The notes below the pieces were generated by a model, which saw nothing but the letters and a program-made list of their open reading frames with translations, searched no databases and was not told the origin of the DNA. From the NCBI GenBank assembly GCA_002813285.1, contig PHTZ01000001.1, forward strand, positions 1,797,501 through 1,861,500: DNA of 64,000 nt. The letters are read 5' to 3'. This stretch comes from Flavobacteriaceae bacterium MAR_2009_75 (GTDB taxonomy: Bacteria; Bacteroidota; Bacteroidia; Flavobacteriales; Flavobacteriaceae). Positions within the stretch are counted from its first letter, which is position 1. Each line of letters starts with the position of its first letter. Made by a program: the position numbers and the translations under genes. Positions 1 to 10,126 of this stretch are shown here, one piece after another.

Positions 1-11
1 TTATTTAAATG

Positions 12-76
12 CATCCTGTACTTCCTTGTACGCTAATTTTGGTAAAAACTTTACAATACCAGTATTGTACAGGATG
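12..76. repeat. Nested inverted repeats upstream of the first sulfatase
   Basis: Two perfect inverted repeats are nested here. The outer arms CATCCTGTAC (12-21) and GTACAGGATG (67-76) are 10 bp each. Inside them TACAATAC (52-59) and GTATTGTA (62-69) form an 8-bp palindrome with a 2-nt spacer. They lie 80-140 bp before the first sulfatase start, so an operator, a transcript hairpin or the end of a small mobile element are all possible. There is no T-run typical of a terminator. Confidence 0.5.
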
Positions 77-153
77 AAGAAAATTGGATTTATCCATTTA
101 TTGCCACAAAATAAGTCGCGACCGTGCTGCTGGCCACTATATCAGACATAAAA

Positions 154-1761
154 ATGTACAGGAAAAGTAATCCCCTTCTTTTATTACTATTGATTCTATT
201 TTGTTCTACCATCGTAGGTCAAGAATCCACAAGACCTAACATTATACTAATCGTAGCAGACGACCTTGGTTACAGTGACCTTGGCTGTTACGGCAGTGAA
301 ATAAAAACACCTCATCTCGATAATTTGGCGGCCAATGGAGTCAGGCTCGCCAACATGAACAATGCTGGTATGTGTGTTATTTCAAGAAGTTCAATGCTAA
401 CAGGAAAATATTGGCCCGAAACGGGTTATGGTATTAAAAAAGGGAAAAATTTGGCCGAAATGCTTAAAAAAAGGAATTATCACACCGGAATCGTTGGTAA
501 ATGGCATTTGGATGGAAATCCAATAGAGAAGGGTTTTGACTATTTTTTTGGTTTTCTTGGAGGATATTCAAGCTATTTTGAGGGAAGCCCTGATTATAGA
601 TTGAATCATCAGCCTTTTAGCGATTTTGGGGAGAATTTTTACAGTACCGATGCATTTTCAGAGCGTGCGGCCAGCTTTATAAAGCAGAGTTCTAAACTAA
701 AGGACAAACCTTTTTTCCTTTATCTGAGTTATCAGGCACCGCATAATCCCCTTCAGGCTCCAAAAGAAGAAATAATGAAGTACAGGGGAAAGTATCTTCA
801 GGGTTGGGAAAACATCCGTGACGCACGAATCAGAAAACAAAAGCATTTGGGCATTGTTGAAAAGCAAGTTCCACTTCCAGCTTATCCAAAAAACCTACCG
901 CTATGGGAAACATTGTCCCCCAACCAAAAAGACTTGGAGGATCTTAGAATGTCCGTGTTTGCCGCCATGGTGGAACATATGGATTCAGGTATCGGGAAAG
1001 TTATCACTGCCCTGGAAGAAACTGACGTTCTCAACAATACATTAATACTATTTTTAAGCGATAATGGCACCGACTCTTTCTCGGTCATGGATGATGAAAT
1101 GCTCAAAAGAAACCTTTTGCCAGGCGATATCGGTTCCAATTACCAGCCTGGTACTGGATGGGCATACGCAAGTGTAGCCCCAAACCGTCTCTATAAAATC
1201 AGCCAGCACAATGGAGGTATTAAAACTGGTGCCATTGCCTTTTGGCCCAAAGGCATTTTAAAAGCGAACAGGACCAATAAACAACCTCTTCATGTGGTTG
1301 ATATAGCCCCTACCCTCCTTGAATTAGCAACGCAAGAAGAGCCAAAAAGAGATAAGGAGAACAAGGGTTTTTCCGGTCAATCTTTTATTAAAATCCTAGA
1401 AAACAAGTCTTGGCAAAGAAATGAACCTATGTTCTTTCAATTTATGGATAACCGTGCCATACGAACCAACAACTGGGGGCTGGTAGAAGTTGATGGTAAT
1501 GGATGGGAATTATACGATTTAAAAAAAGACCCTTTGGAAACCCATGACCTTGCCAGTAAACATCCTAACATGGTCAATAAATTGGAGAAAAAGTGGATGT
1601 CCTTGTGGAAACTAACAAGCAATAAGGATGGTTATACGCCAGAGAGTACACGTGAAAGTCCGCATTACAAACCACAGGGAGATCGAGGTTCTGGTGAACC
1701 TTATGTGCCATCTGCCATGCCCCATTTTTTAAAGCAAAAATATCCAATCAGTAAAAATTAG
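154..1761 (+). CDS. Secreted S1-family sulfatase with atypical C-V-I-S-R active-site motif
   Basis: Predicted periplasmic or secreted sulfatase that hydrolyses sulfate esters on a polysaccharide. The ATG at 154 is preferred over a GTG at 124 because it gives a clean signal peptide (MYRKSN, hydrophobic run of Leu, cleavage near VGQ). Family hallmarks seen: the N-terminal metal motif VADDLGYSDLGCYG, the active-site block at Cys74 (C-V-I-S-R followed by SSMLTG), GKWHLDG, and LSDNG. S1 enzymes convert the Cys to formylglycine, normally in C-x-P/A-x-R; here the third position is Ile. The C-terminal part (WELYDLKKDP, then ETHDL) is the usual sulfatase subdomain. First gene of a co-directional glycan locus; the substrate is inferred to be a sulfated rhamnose-containing glycan from the neighbours. 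Confidence 0.9.
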   Translation: MYRKSNPLLLLLLILFCSTIVGQESTRPNIILIVADDLGYSDLGCYGSEIKTPHLDNLAANGVRLANMNNAGMCVISRSSMLTGKYWPETGYGIKKGKNLAEMLKKRNYHTGIVGKWHLDGNPIEKGFDYFFGFLGGYSSYFEGSPDYRLNHQPFSDFGENFYSTDAFSERAASFIKQSSKLKDKPFFLYLSYQAPHNPLQAPKEEIMKYRGKYLQGWENIRDARIRKQKHLGIVEKQVPLPAYPKNLPLWETLSPNQKDLEDLRMSVFAAMVEHMDSGIGKVITALEETDVLNNTLILFLSDNGTDSFSVMDDEMLKRNLLPGDIGSNYQPGTGWAYASVAPNRLYKISQHNGGIKTGAIAFWPKGILKANRTNKQPLHVVDIAPTLLELATQEEPKRDKENKGFSGQSFIKILENKSWQRNEPMFFQFMDNRAIRTNNWGLVEVDGNGWELYDLKKDPLETHDLASKHPNMVNKLEKKWMSLWKLTSNKDGYTPESTRESPHYKPQGDRGSGEPYVPSAMPHFLKQKYPISKN

Positions 1762-1806
1762 TTGTCGACTGTGCAGATTTAACCAAAAACTTCCCGAATA
1801 AATTAG

Positions 1807-2067
1807 AGAGAAACATGCTCGAAAAATCCAACCTCAAAAAACTTATTATTCAGCAATTGTGAAAGCATTGCAAGTAAGGATTTTTCATATATGAATTTTA
1901 CTGAACATAACCATGAAACCTTGTATGATTTAAAAGTTGAACCATTCGAGACAAAAAATCTGATCGGGGATTCAAACTACAAAACCATTTTAACAGAACA
2001 GCGTAAAATTTATAACAGATTAAAAGACGAGTCCAAACAGACAACTCTTGATTATGAAACAAAATAG
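1807..2067 (+). pseudogene. C-terminal remnant of an S1 sulfatase
   Basis: Between the first sulfatase and the GH106 gene, an open frame after a TAG at 1804 reads, from an ATG at 1891, MNFTEHNHETLYDLKVEPFE, then TKNLIGD and about 30 more residues to a TAG at 2065. The pattern ETLYDL-x3-P-x-E-T-x-N-L-x-G-D is the C-terminal subdomain signature of S1 sulfatases (compare WELYDLKKDP in the gene just upstream). No catalytic domain precedes it, so this is the tail of a sulfatase whose front was deleted. Its end overlaps the GH106 start at 2054 in another frame. The region 1762-1806 shows nothing recognisable. Confidence 0.7.
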
Positions 2068-5000
2068 AGGCACATATCAATTAGCAATACCCATACTTTA
2101 TGTTCTGTTACTGCTATTCACTTCATGCGAATTTACAAACGAACAAAAGGCTTTAAATTTCACAAAGCTTCAAGAAGATTTTTCACAGCCAAAAGATAAC
2201 AACACCCTATGGTGCTATTGGTATTGGATAGGTGATGATATTTCAAAAGAAGGCATCACAAAAGACTTGGAAGCTATGAAAAAAGCGGGTATTGGGGCAG
2301 CATTGATTGGAAATATCAATCCAGATGAAAAGGATGGTGAAGTACCCATGTTGAGTGAGGATTGGTGGGAACATATGGTTCATGCCGTAAATGAGGGCAA
2401 ACGTCTTGGTGTTGATATCGGCGCATTTAACTGCCCAGGGTGGAGCCAATCAGGCGGGCCGTGGGTAAAACCCGAAATGGCCATGCGCTACATGACCTTT
2501 TCTGAAGCCAAAGTGAAAGGAGGTCAAGAAGTGAAGGTAAAGCTGGCCAAACCCACCTCAGAGTTCCAAGACACTTATGTACTTGCATTCCCTTCAATTG
2601 CATCCGAGGTGAAAACGCTTTCCAGCAGTAATGCAAAAATCAATGTTACTCCAGTCATCAAAAATGTAGACAAACTCATAGACAGGGATACCACAACGGT
2701 AGCCGGATTTTTAAAATCGGTTGAAAACTATCAAGTCGATATTACTGCCAACGAAGCTTTTGTTGCAAGAAGTCTGCGACTTATCCCTTCAACTGATGAG
2801 TTTAAGGCAACATGTGAGGTATATGCAAATACAGACGGAACTTATACCAAAATCAAGTCTTTTGATATAGACCGAAGCAAATTGAGTCCTAACGTGGGGC
2901 CAGATAGATATGCTCCAATATTGGTTGCGCTGCCCGAAACTCAAGCCAAGGAATTTCGAATAAAATTTAAGGCCGAGGGCGACGTATTCCAATCCAATAC
3001 CTATCCCAACGCCAAAATAGAAGCTTTGAACCTATCCGAAATAGTGTTCTCGAAGGCTGTAGGACTTGAGGACTATACTGAGAAAAGTTTGGGCAAAATG
3101 CATCCAACACCATTTCCATCATGGGATAGTTATTTGTGGGAACAGCAAGAAGCCATAGATAAAAGCTCCCTAAAAATAGCCAAAGACCAAGTAATCAATG
3201 TCACTGATAAAATGGAGGCCGATGGAACACTTTCTTGGAAAGCACCTGAAGGGGAATGGACCATTCAACGCTTTGGAATGACACCTACCGGAACCAAGAA
3301 TGCTCCTTCTGCACCACAAGGGAAAGGTTATGAAATTGATAAAATGAGCGAAGAACTTGTGCGCTTTCATTTTGAACAATTCATAGGCAAGTTCATTGAC
3401 AAGATTCCAGAAAAAAACAAAAGTGCCTTTAAATATGTCATTGCAGATAGTTATGAAATGGGCTCACAGAACTGGACCGATAATTTCGAGGTAACCTTTG
3501 AGAGCACCTACGGTTATAATCCACTTTCTTTTTTACCGGTTTACTCAGGCAAAATCGTTCAAAGCCTTGAGGCCTCTGAACGTTTTCTTTGGGATGTAAG
3601 ACGGCTGGTTGCTGATAAAGTAGCCTATGAATATGTTGGAGGGTTAAGAAAGATAAGCGAAGAAAACAACTTAAAACTATGGCTTGAAAACTACGGTCAT
3701 TGGGGCTTTCCTTCAGAATTTTTAATGTACGGTGGGCAATCCAGCTTGGTTTCTGGAGAGTTTTGGAATGAGGGGACATTAGGAAATATTGAGTGCAAAG
3801 CGGCGTCTTCCGCTGCCCATATTTACGGAAAGCCAATGGTATCGGCCGAAGCTTTTACAGCTGCGCATAGAAGCTATGTAAGACATCCGGCGTTATTGAA
3901 GAAAAGGGGGGATTGGTCCTATACCGAAGGGATCAATCATTTTGTATTGCATCTTTACATACATCAACCCGATGATACAAGGATTCCCGGCGTCAATGCT
4001 TGGTTCAGCACAGAATTCAACAGGCACAATACTTGGTTCGAAAAATCTAAGGCCTATTTTGATTACTTGCGCAGATGCCAGCATATGCTACAACAAGGTA
4101 ATTATGCTGCAGATATCTGTTACTTCATTGGAGAGAATACCCCTTTGATGACAGGCCCCACAAACCCGGAAATTCCTAAAGGATATTCCCATGATTTTAT
4201 CAATGCCGAAGTCATTTTAAATGATATGAAAGTGGAAAAAGGAGACTTGGTATTGTCAAACGGTATGTGATATAAAATGATGGTTTTGCCCTCACTAAAC
4301 ACCATGCGGCCCGATCTGCTCGAAAAAATAGAATCACTTATTCGCAAAGGAGGCAAAGTCTACGGCAGTCATCCAGAAAAATCACCAAGCCTACAAAATT
4401 ATCCAGAATCGGATAATAAGGTTGAAAATTTGGCGCAGAAAATTTGGCAAGATGCCACTAGCAAAATACAAACGTATGGCGATGGCACCGTTTTGCAGAA
4501 CATGGCTTTGGATTCTGCCCTGACCCATCTAAAAATTGCTAAAGATGTAGATTTAAATGCGGATATACCTGTGCTATGGACACATAGAAACCTACCTGGA
4601 ATGGATATTTATTTTTTGACCAATCAGGGTGATGAAAAACTGGAATTTGCGCCTTCTTTTAGGGTTAAAGGATTAAAACCACAGTTGTGGGATGCCATGA
4701 CGGGTACAATAAAGCATCTAAGTGAATACACTCAAACAGAAAACCATATCAAAATGCCATTGGTCATGCAGCCTGGACAAAGTTGGTTTGTTGTTTTCAC
4801 CAATAAAGAAAACAACGCTGTAGCCGATGCTTACCGAACCAACTTTCCCAAAAACAAAGTTGTTAAGGAGCTCAATACCAATTGGGAACTAAATTTTTCA
4901 GATAAAACCATTGGACCAGAAGAAACAATTCAATTGGATAACCTTATGGATTGGACCCAAAGCGAAAATCCTAAAGTAAAATACTACTCGGGCACCGCTA

Positions 5001-5341
5001 GCTATTCTACTACGTTTGAGATAAATAAGGAAGAAAAAACCGAATATCTATTGGATTTAGGGCAGCTTGGTGTTATGGCTTCAGTAAAACTCAATGGAAC
5101 TGAAATAGGCACCTCTTGGATGCCTCCACATGTCTTAAAACTTGGCGATGTACTCCAAGAAGGAGAAAATCAACTAGAATTTGAAGTTGTAAATGTCTGG
5201 CGCAATAAGTTGACCGGTGATGCCCAACTGCCCGACCAGGAAAAAAGTACATGGGTCACAGATGATTGGATTACTGAAGAAGAAGCTTTAATACCTTCTG
5301 GCCTCATGGGACCAGTGACCATAAAAAGTCTGGTAGAGTAG
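2054..5341 (+). pseudogene. GH106 alpha-L-rhamnosidase interrupted by one in-frame UGA
   Basis: The start ATG at 2054 yields a lipoprotein signal (LLLLFTSC, Cys25). The N-terminal part carries WCYWYWIGDDISKEGITKDL and MKKAGIGAALIGNI, then FNCPGWSQSGGPWV, characteristic of GH106 exo-alpha-L-rhamnosidases. Translation stops at TGA 4268-4270 (codon 739), but the same frame continues without shift to 5341. The continuation YKMMVLPSLNTMRPDLLEKI is the expected GH106 sequence, and a C-terminal beta-sandwich follows. The whole is 1095 codons, normal family length. A Ser codon TCA would become TGA by a single C-to-G change (inference). Re-initiation at ATG 4277 or 4280 would give only a 354-residue non-catalytic fragment. 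Explanations: recent nonsense mutation, sequencing error or readthrough. It sits in the operon between a sulfatase and a GH78. Confidence 0.88.
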
Positions 5342-5427
5342 AAAAGTCACATCCAAATTTTAATCACAGCATAGGACAGGATGGATTAATTCTGTTCCCC
5401 TTGTATTTTTAAGGCAAATAAAATTAT

Positions 5428-7185
5428 ATGAAACATAGCATTCTATTCTTAATCACTGTTCTTGCATATACCTTAGGTTTGAACGCTCAACTTCCACCAT
5501 CATTCGGAAAAGATGTGTCTGAAAGAGCGCGACCTTCAGAAATGACCAAGGTATATCTAACCCCTTCAAAAGTAATCTGGAAGTCTGACAATACCGGTCA
5601 ATTTCTCATCAACCCAGAGCAGCTTTTAAAAAAGGGAAATGGTCAACTTGCCGTCAACGAGAATAATCTCTTTCAACTCAAGAGTACCCATGAGAACAAG
5701 CCTGGAATCCTTTTGGATTATGGAAAAGAGATACATGGCGGTGTTAAAATAGCCATGGGCATCAAAAAGGATAAATCACCCGTAAAATTGCGTTTGCGTT
5801 TTGGTGAATCTGTTGGGGAAGCCATGTCTGAAATTGGCGGGGAAACCAACGCCACCAACGAACATTCCATGCGTGATTTTGTAGTTGAAGTACCGTGGTT
5901 GGGCACTATAGAGGTTGGTGAAACAGGGTTTCGCTTTCTGCGTATTGATGTGGTCGAGGCCAATCAGGAAGTTCCCCTTAAATCTGTGGAAGCCGCTTTT
6001 GTTTACCGTGATATTCCCTATTTGGGATCCTTCAAAAGTAGCGATGAAAGACTCAATGAGATATGGCTCACCGGTGCTTACACTGTCCAATTGAACATGC
6101 AAGACTATCTTTGGGACGGCATCAAAAGGGACCGTCTGGTCTGGGTCGGTGATATGCATCCAGAGGTAATGACCATAAATACCGTTTTTGGCAATCATGA
6201 TATCGTCCACAAAAGTTTGGACCTAGCCAGAGACCAACATCCGTTGCCTCAATGGATGAACGGTATAAGCTCATACTCCATGTGGTGGCTATTGATTCAT
6301 AAAAACATATATGACTATCACGGTGATCTTGAATATCTAAAGGAGCAAAAAAGTTATATGATTGCACTTTTGGACCAACTTGCATCCTTTATAGACAAGG
6401 ACAATAAGGAAACCCTTGATGGAGTCCGGTTCATGGATTGGCCTACCAGTGAAATTCCAGAGGCAGTTCACGCAGGGCTTCAGGCTATGATGGTAATGAC
6501 CTTTGAGGCTGGAAGCGAAATCATGGATATTTACGGAAAACCAGAACTAAAGAAAAAGTATGGCAAAGTAGCCGAAAGACTTCGTAAGCATAAACCTAGG
6601 GACAACACTACCAAACAAGCCGCCGCCTTGATGGCATTAGCCGATTTAGAAGATGCCAAAAAAATCAATACCACCATTTTAAAGAAAGATGGTGTAGAGC
6701 GAATGTCAACGTTTTACGGCTACTACATTTTAGAAGCCATGGCCAAAGCCGGGGATTATGATGGAGCCCTAAATGTAATTCGCGAGTATTGGGGCGGTAT
6801 GCTCGATTTAGGGGCCACAACCTTTTGGGAAGATTTTGATATCCTCGATACCAAAAACACAGGACGTATTGATGAGCTGAGTCCTCCCAACAAATTCGAT
6901 ATTCATGGTGACTTTGGCGAGTATTGCTATGTGGGCTTCAGGCACAGCCTGTGTCATGGTTGGGCGAGCGGACCAACAGCGTGGCTCAGTCAATATGTAC
7001 TAGGAATCAACGTAATGGATGCTGGTGAAAAGATTGAAATCAAACCCAATCTTGGAAATTTAAAATGGGCCAAAGGAAGTTTCCCAACAAAATATGGCTT
7101 GTTACAAGTAAGCCATACGAGAAATACCGATGGTTCTGTAAAAATTGAATATGACGCGCCTGAAGGATTAATCATAATCCAATAG
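5428..7185 (+). CDS. GH78-like alpha-L-rhamnosidase
   Basis: Predicted secreted exo-alpha-L-rhamnosidase releasing terminal L-rhamnose. Signal peptide: MKHSILFLITVLAYTLGLNA. An N-terminal beta-sandwich (about residues 25-200) precedes an (alpha/alpha)6 barrel. The GH78 acidic cluster maps to D230-G-I-K-R-D235-R-L-V-W-V-G-D242; known GH78 enzymes often have Glu at the position of D235. GATTFWEDF places E468 where the family's catalytic base lies, and HGWASGPTAWL near residue 510 is the family C-terminal block. At 585 residues it is short because it lacks the extra N-terminal sandwiches of large GH78s. It starts 86 bp after the GH106 reading frame and 15 bp before the next gene, so co-transcription is likely. 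It may compensate for the damaged GH106, though linkage specificities usually differ. Confidence 0.85.
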   Translation: MKHSILFLITVLAYTLGLNAQLPPSFGKDVSERARPSEMTKVYLTPSKVIWKSDNTGQFLINPEQLLKKGNGQLAVNENNLFQLKSTHENKPGILLDYGKEIHGGVKIAMGIKKDKSPVKLRLRFGESVGEAMSEIGGETNATNEHSMRDFVVEVPWLGTIEVGETGFRFLRIDVVEANQEVPLKSVEAAFVYRDIPYLGSFKSSDERLNEIWLTGAYTVQLNMQDYLWDGIKRDRLVWVGDMHPEVMTINTVFGNHDIVHKSLDLARDQHPLPQWMNGISSYSMWWLLIHKNIYDYHGDLEYLKEQKSYMIALLDQLASFIDKDNKETLDGVRFMDWPTSEIPEAVHAGLQAMMVMTFEAGSEIMDIYGKPELKKKYGKVAERLRKHKPRDNTTKQAAALMALADLEDAKKINTTILKKDGVERMSTFYGYYILEAMAKAGDYDGALNVIREYWGGMLDLGATTFWEDFDILDTKNTGRIDELSPPNKFDIHGDFGEYCYVGFRHSLCHGWASGPTAWLSQYVLGINVMDAGEKIEIKPNLGNLKWAKGSFPTKYGLLQVSHTRNTDGSVKIEYDAPEGLIIIQ

Positions 7186-7200
7186 AACATAGAATTCCCA

Positions 7201-10095
7201 ATGAAGAAATTAAAGCTAAATTTTATTAGAACATGCTATTCACTAGTCATTCTCATCCTAGTAAGCCACACGATGATCGCAAAGACCATTATCTTGACCA
7301 GCGATCAACAATTGACCGATTTAACCGATCCCGACAAAAAAATAGACATGTCCACGGGTTATACAAAACGGTATGCCAGTCTTAGGGATGTCTGCGAAGA
7401 GGCGAAACGAAATGGCGACCACATCTTGACTATTGCTTTTGATGAATTCTTCAGACAATATCGAAATCAAGAAGCAACGGAGCGTAAACTGACCCCAGAT
7501 ATGGATGCCTATGTGGATAAAATCAAAATTATCGCTGATTTTGCGGCTAAATACTGCCTGGGAATGGGGCTAAGTCTGTTAAGCCCGCTAGAATTAGGGC
7601 CTGCCTTTAAAAACAAAACAGGGAAAAATGGCCTTTGGCTCCATTACAAAGTAGGGCTCCGCGACCCGCTGACCGGTAAGTTTAATGTACCGCTGTGGCA
7701 ACAAACAACTTGGTCCAACAACAAAGGTAATTTTACCATTAAGCTTAAGGCGCATAAAGCCTACGCATTTAAAGAAAAAATGTTGCCAAACAGTCCTTAC
7801 AAAGTGGTTGATCGCGAGAATATATTGCGTTTGACCAATGTGAAATTGGATGTTTGGAAAGAGCAACCAGATGCTGATAATGATAGAGTTATGGACAACG
7901 ATTTGTGGAGCAACCCCTCTACACCAAATCCAAATCGAAGTAAAAGAGTCAGTGTTTATGCCGATGAAACTGACGAATTGAAGGGCTATGACCGGGTCTT
8001 GGTACTATTGGAATATGAAGTCCCTGAAATGGAGTATTTCAGCCCTGAAGCATTGCCTTTTTTGAAGGATTTATTAAAAAAATATGACGATAAAGGCATC
8101 AAAATAGAGCATTTTTATTCCGACGAAATGCACATCCAGCAAGACTGGAAATATTTTCAACATCACGACAATGGTCAATTAGCATTGCGCTATTATACAC
8201 CAACCATGGGACAGCTTTTTGAAAAAAAATTTGGAACCCCCTTTGAAGAAAAGGACATACTGTTCTTTGCGTATGGACCAAACATATATAACAACAATGC
8301 CACTGCAACCCAAAATGTGCAATATGTATTTGGGGAATCCGATGAGGATATTCAGCGTACGTTCCTATTCCGGGACCGCTATTATAAATTGCTTAACACC
8401 CATGTTGTTGACCTGTTCAAAGAAGCAAAAGAATATGCCAGTGGGCTATTTGGAGTCGATGATTTTGGAACAAGCGGACATTCCTCATGGGCAGAAAGTC
8501 CCACGGTTGACCTATGGAATACTGAAGATTTGGAGCGCCATGCCTATAAATATGAGTACACCTCAAATTTTATTTGGGGAAATACGGTGCAACAGGCGGC
8601 AGCCGCCTGTTACGATTATTTTAAATGGGGCGAATATCTTGAGCCAACAAGAAACGATTTTGCCGAATTAGGTTGGAACGATCGAAATTATTACGGAGCT
8701 GCCATGTCTGCCTCTCTAGGGGTTTTGAACCGAATACCTGCCTCCTACCCTGCATTTTGGGGAATGCCCGAAGAGGTCAAGGAAAGAAAAGGAGCCATTA
8801 ACGATGCCTACGGAGGGCGTACGCACGCAATGGCAATGGACCTCCTTTCCAAAAAAGTGCATCGCGATGTGGACGTCCTCATTCTTTATCCCATGAACCT
8901 CGTTGCCGTAGAGGAACGTTTTGGCAGCTGGATGACCCAATACGGCTACGCAAATTTTATCACCGCAGAAAAATTATTGGAGCTCGGTAAGATAAATTCC
9001 AATGGAAAACTACAAATAAAGGAAAAAGAATACAGCACGCTTGTTACCCTGTTCGAACCCTTACCACAAGCTGGTCTTCTGGACATTATGGCTGATTTAA
9101 ATCACAAAGGTGGAAAGGTCTTTTGGTTTGGTCCGCCACCAATCTTAAACGGGAATGGAGAAAATTGTCTAGAAAAATGGGAAAATCTCTTTGGCGTGGA
9201 TTATGAATCCGAAAAAGTACAAGGCCAAATTGCAGTGGGCAAGAGAATCGATTTTCACAATCAATTGAAAAAAGTTTCACCACAGTATATCCTTACTGAC
9301 TTTTTAGTTGACCGCATTTACCCTGTAAAAGCCAAAAATGGCACTTCAAAACTGTCGTATTGCGATAATACTTTGCTGGTAGGAACGGGAAATGATGACG
9401 CCTACTATTTTGGATTCAGGCCCAGAGATGATCAATCTTCTAGTTTGGGCTACGAAACACGTACTCTTTTTGAACTATTGGATGGCTTAGGCGCATATTC
9501 CTCCACAGGCACTTTTCCTATGGTCAATGACAACACAGAACATATTTCAAGAACAACAGATTATTTGGCAACCCGTTTCCCGAACGGAGCAACGGTAATT
9601 GTTCGTCATTATAACAAACATAGGGAAACTTGGGCAGGCGGATTCTCAAGAGATAATGAAGAAGACAAAGAAGCTTTGGAACAAAATCCATTGCCGTCAG
9701 CTGATCTTCAACTTTCAAATTTTAAGGTCAATGGTCATGAAGTGGACTTTCAAGGAAGATTGACTATGGGTTTCCGATTCAATGAAGAAAAAGAACTTAT
9801 CGCCTTTCAGGGGCAGCAGTGTAACTCAGTGACCATTGATGGAAAAACCTATATATTCTCTCAGAGTCCATTGAAGAAAATTGCATTTGCCCCGTCTTTG
9901 AACAAGAGTGAAAACATCACGCTGATATGGGTGGAAGGCAGTGGACATGTATCCATTCCACTATCAAATGCTCACGCCCGCCATCCCCAGTTAAAAAACG
10001 AAAAAGGAAGAAATATTAAACATAAGGTTGTCGATAGCTCAATTCAATTTCAGCTGGATGGGAAATCCAATGGCAACTGGCTCAGCTTATACTAA
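7201..10095 (+). CDS. Large secreted protein of unknown function, TIM-barrel-glycosidase-like
   Basis: A 964-residue protein with an N-terminal signal peptide (hydrophobic SLVILILVSHTMIA). I do not recognise a family with certainty. What can be seen: an N-terminal region (30-240) and a middle segment with acidic motifs typical of alternating beta/alpha barrels (FYSDEMHIQQDW near 305; FGVDDFGTSG near 420). A later stretch (VDVLILYPMNLVAVEE near 560, then GGKVFWFGPPP near 640) resembles the Rossmann-like domain that follows the barrel in GH42 and GH106 enzymes. A beta-rich C-terminus follows. The operon position between GH78 and a sulfatase makes a glycoside hydrolase acting on the same glycan the best guess; Glu/Asp of SDEMH and GVDDFG would be catalytic candidates. 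Function is inference only. Confidence 0.6.
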   Translation: MKKLKLNFIRTCYSLVILILVSHTMIAKTIILTSDQQLTDLTDPDKKIDMSTGYTKRYASLRDVCEEAKRNGDHILTIAFDEFFRQYRNQEATERKLTPDMDAYVDKIKIIADFAAKYCLGMGLSLLSPLELGPAFKNKTGKNGLWLHYKVGLRDPLTGKFNVPLWQQTTWSNNKGNFTIKLKAHKAYAFKEKMLPNSPYKVVDRENILRLTNVKLDVWKEQPDADNDRVMDNDLWSNPSTPNPNRSKRVSVYADETDELKGYDRVLVLLEYEVPEMEYFSPEALPFLKDLLKKYDDKGIKIEHFYSDEMHIQQDWKYFQHHDNGQLALRYYTPTMGQLFEKKFGTPFEEKDILFFAYGPNIYNNNATATQNVQYVFGESDEDIQRTFLFRDRYYKLLNTHVVDLFKEAKEYASGLFGVDDFGTSGHSSWAESPTVDLWNTEDLERHAYKYEYTSNFIWGNTVQQAAAACYDYFKWGEYLEPTRNDFAELGWNDRNYYGAAMSASLGVLNRIPASYPAFWGMPEEVKERKGAINDAYGGRTHAMAMDLLSKKVHRDVDVLILYPMNLVAVEERFGSWMTQYGYANFITAEKLLELGKINSNGKLQIKEKEYSTLVTLFEPLPQAGLLDIMADLNHKGGKVFWFGPPPILNGNGENCLEKWENLFGVDYESEKVQGQIAVGKRIDFHNQLKKVSPQYILTDFLVDRIYPVKAKNGTSKLSYCDNTLLVGTGNDDAYYFGFRPRDDQSSSLGYETRTLFELLDGLGAYSSTGTFPMVNDNTEHISRTTDYLATRFPNGATVIVRHYNKHRETWAGGFSRDNEEDKEALEQNPLPSADLQLSNFKVNGHEVDFQGRLTMGFRFNEEKELIAFQGQQCNSVTIDGKTYIFSQSPLKKIAFAPSLNKSENITLIWVEGSGHVSIPLSNAHARHPQLKNEKGRNIKHKVVDSSIQFQLDGKSNGNWLSLY

Positions 10096-10126
10096 AAAAT
10101 ATTAAAATTAAAATGATCAATCCGAT

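Noticed and set aside
1-144. Minus-strand frame ending at position 1 with tail NTGIVKFLPKLAYKEVQDAF
   Set aside because: Only about 45 codons, no start codon, closed by a stop near 145 inside the sulfatase start. It overlaps the inverted repeats and matches no family I know.
3438-3836. Long minus-strand frame inside the GH106 gene
   Set aside because: Shadow of the plus-strand gene; composition is unlike a protein and has no family motif. Similar antisense frames at 5776-6210, 10547-10927 and 17364-17879 were left out for the same reason.
4268-4270. Selenocysteine or other programmed recoding of UGA
   Set aside because: GH106 enzymes do not use selenocysteine, and no selenocysteine insertion structure can be seen after the codon. 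A nonsense mutation is simpler.
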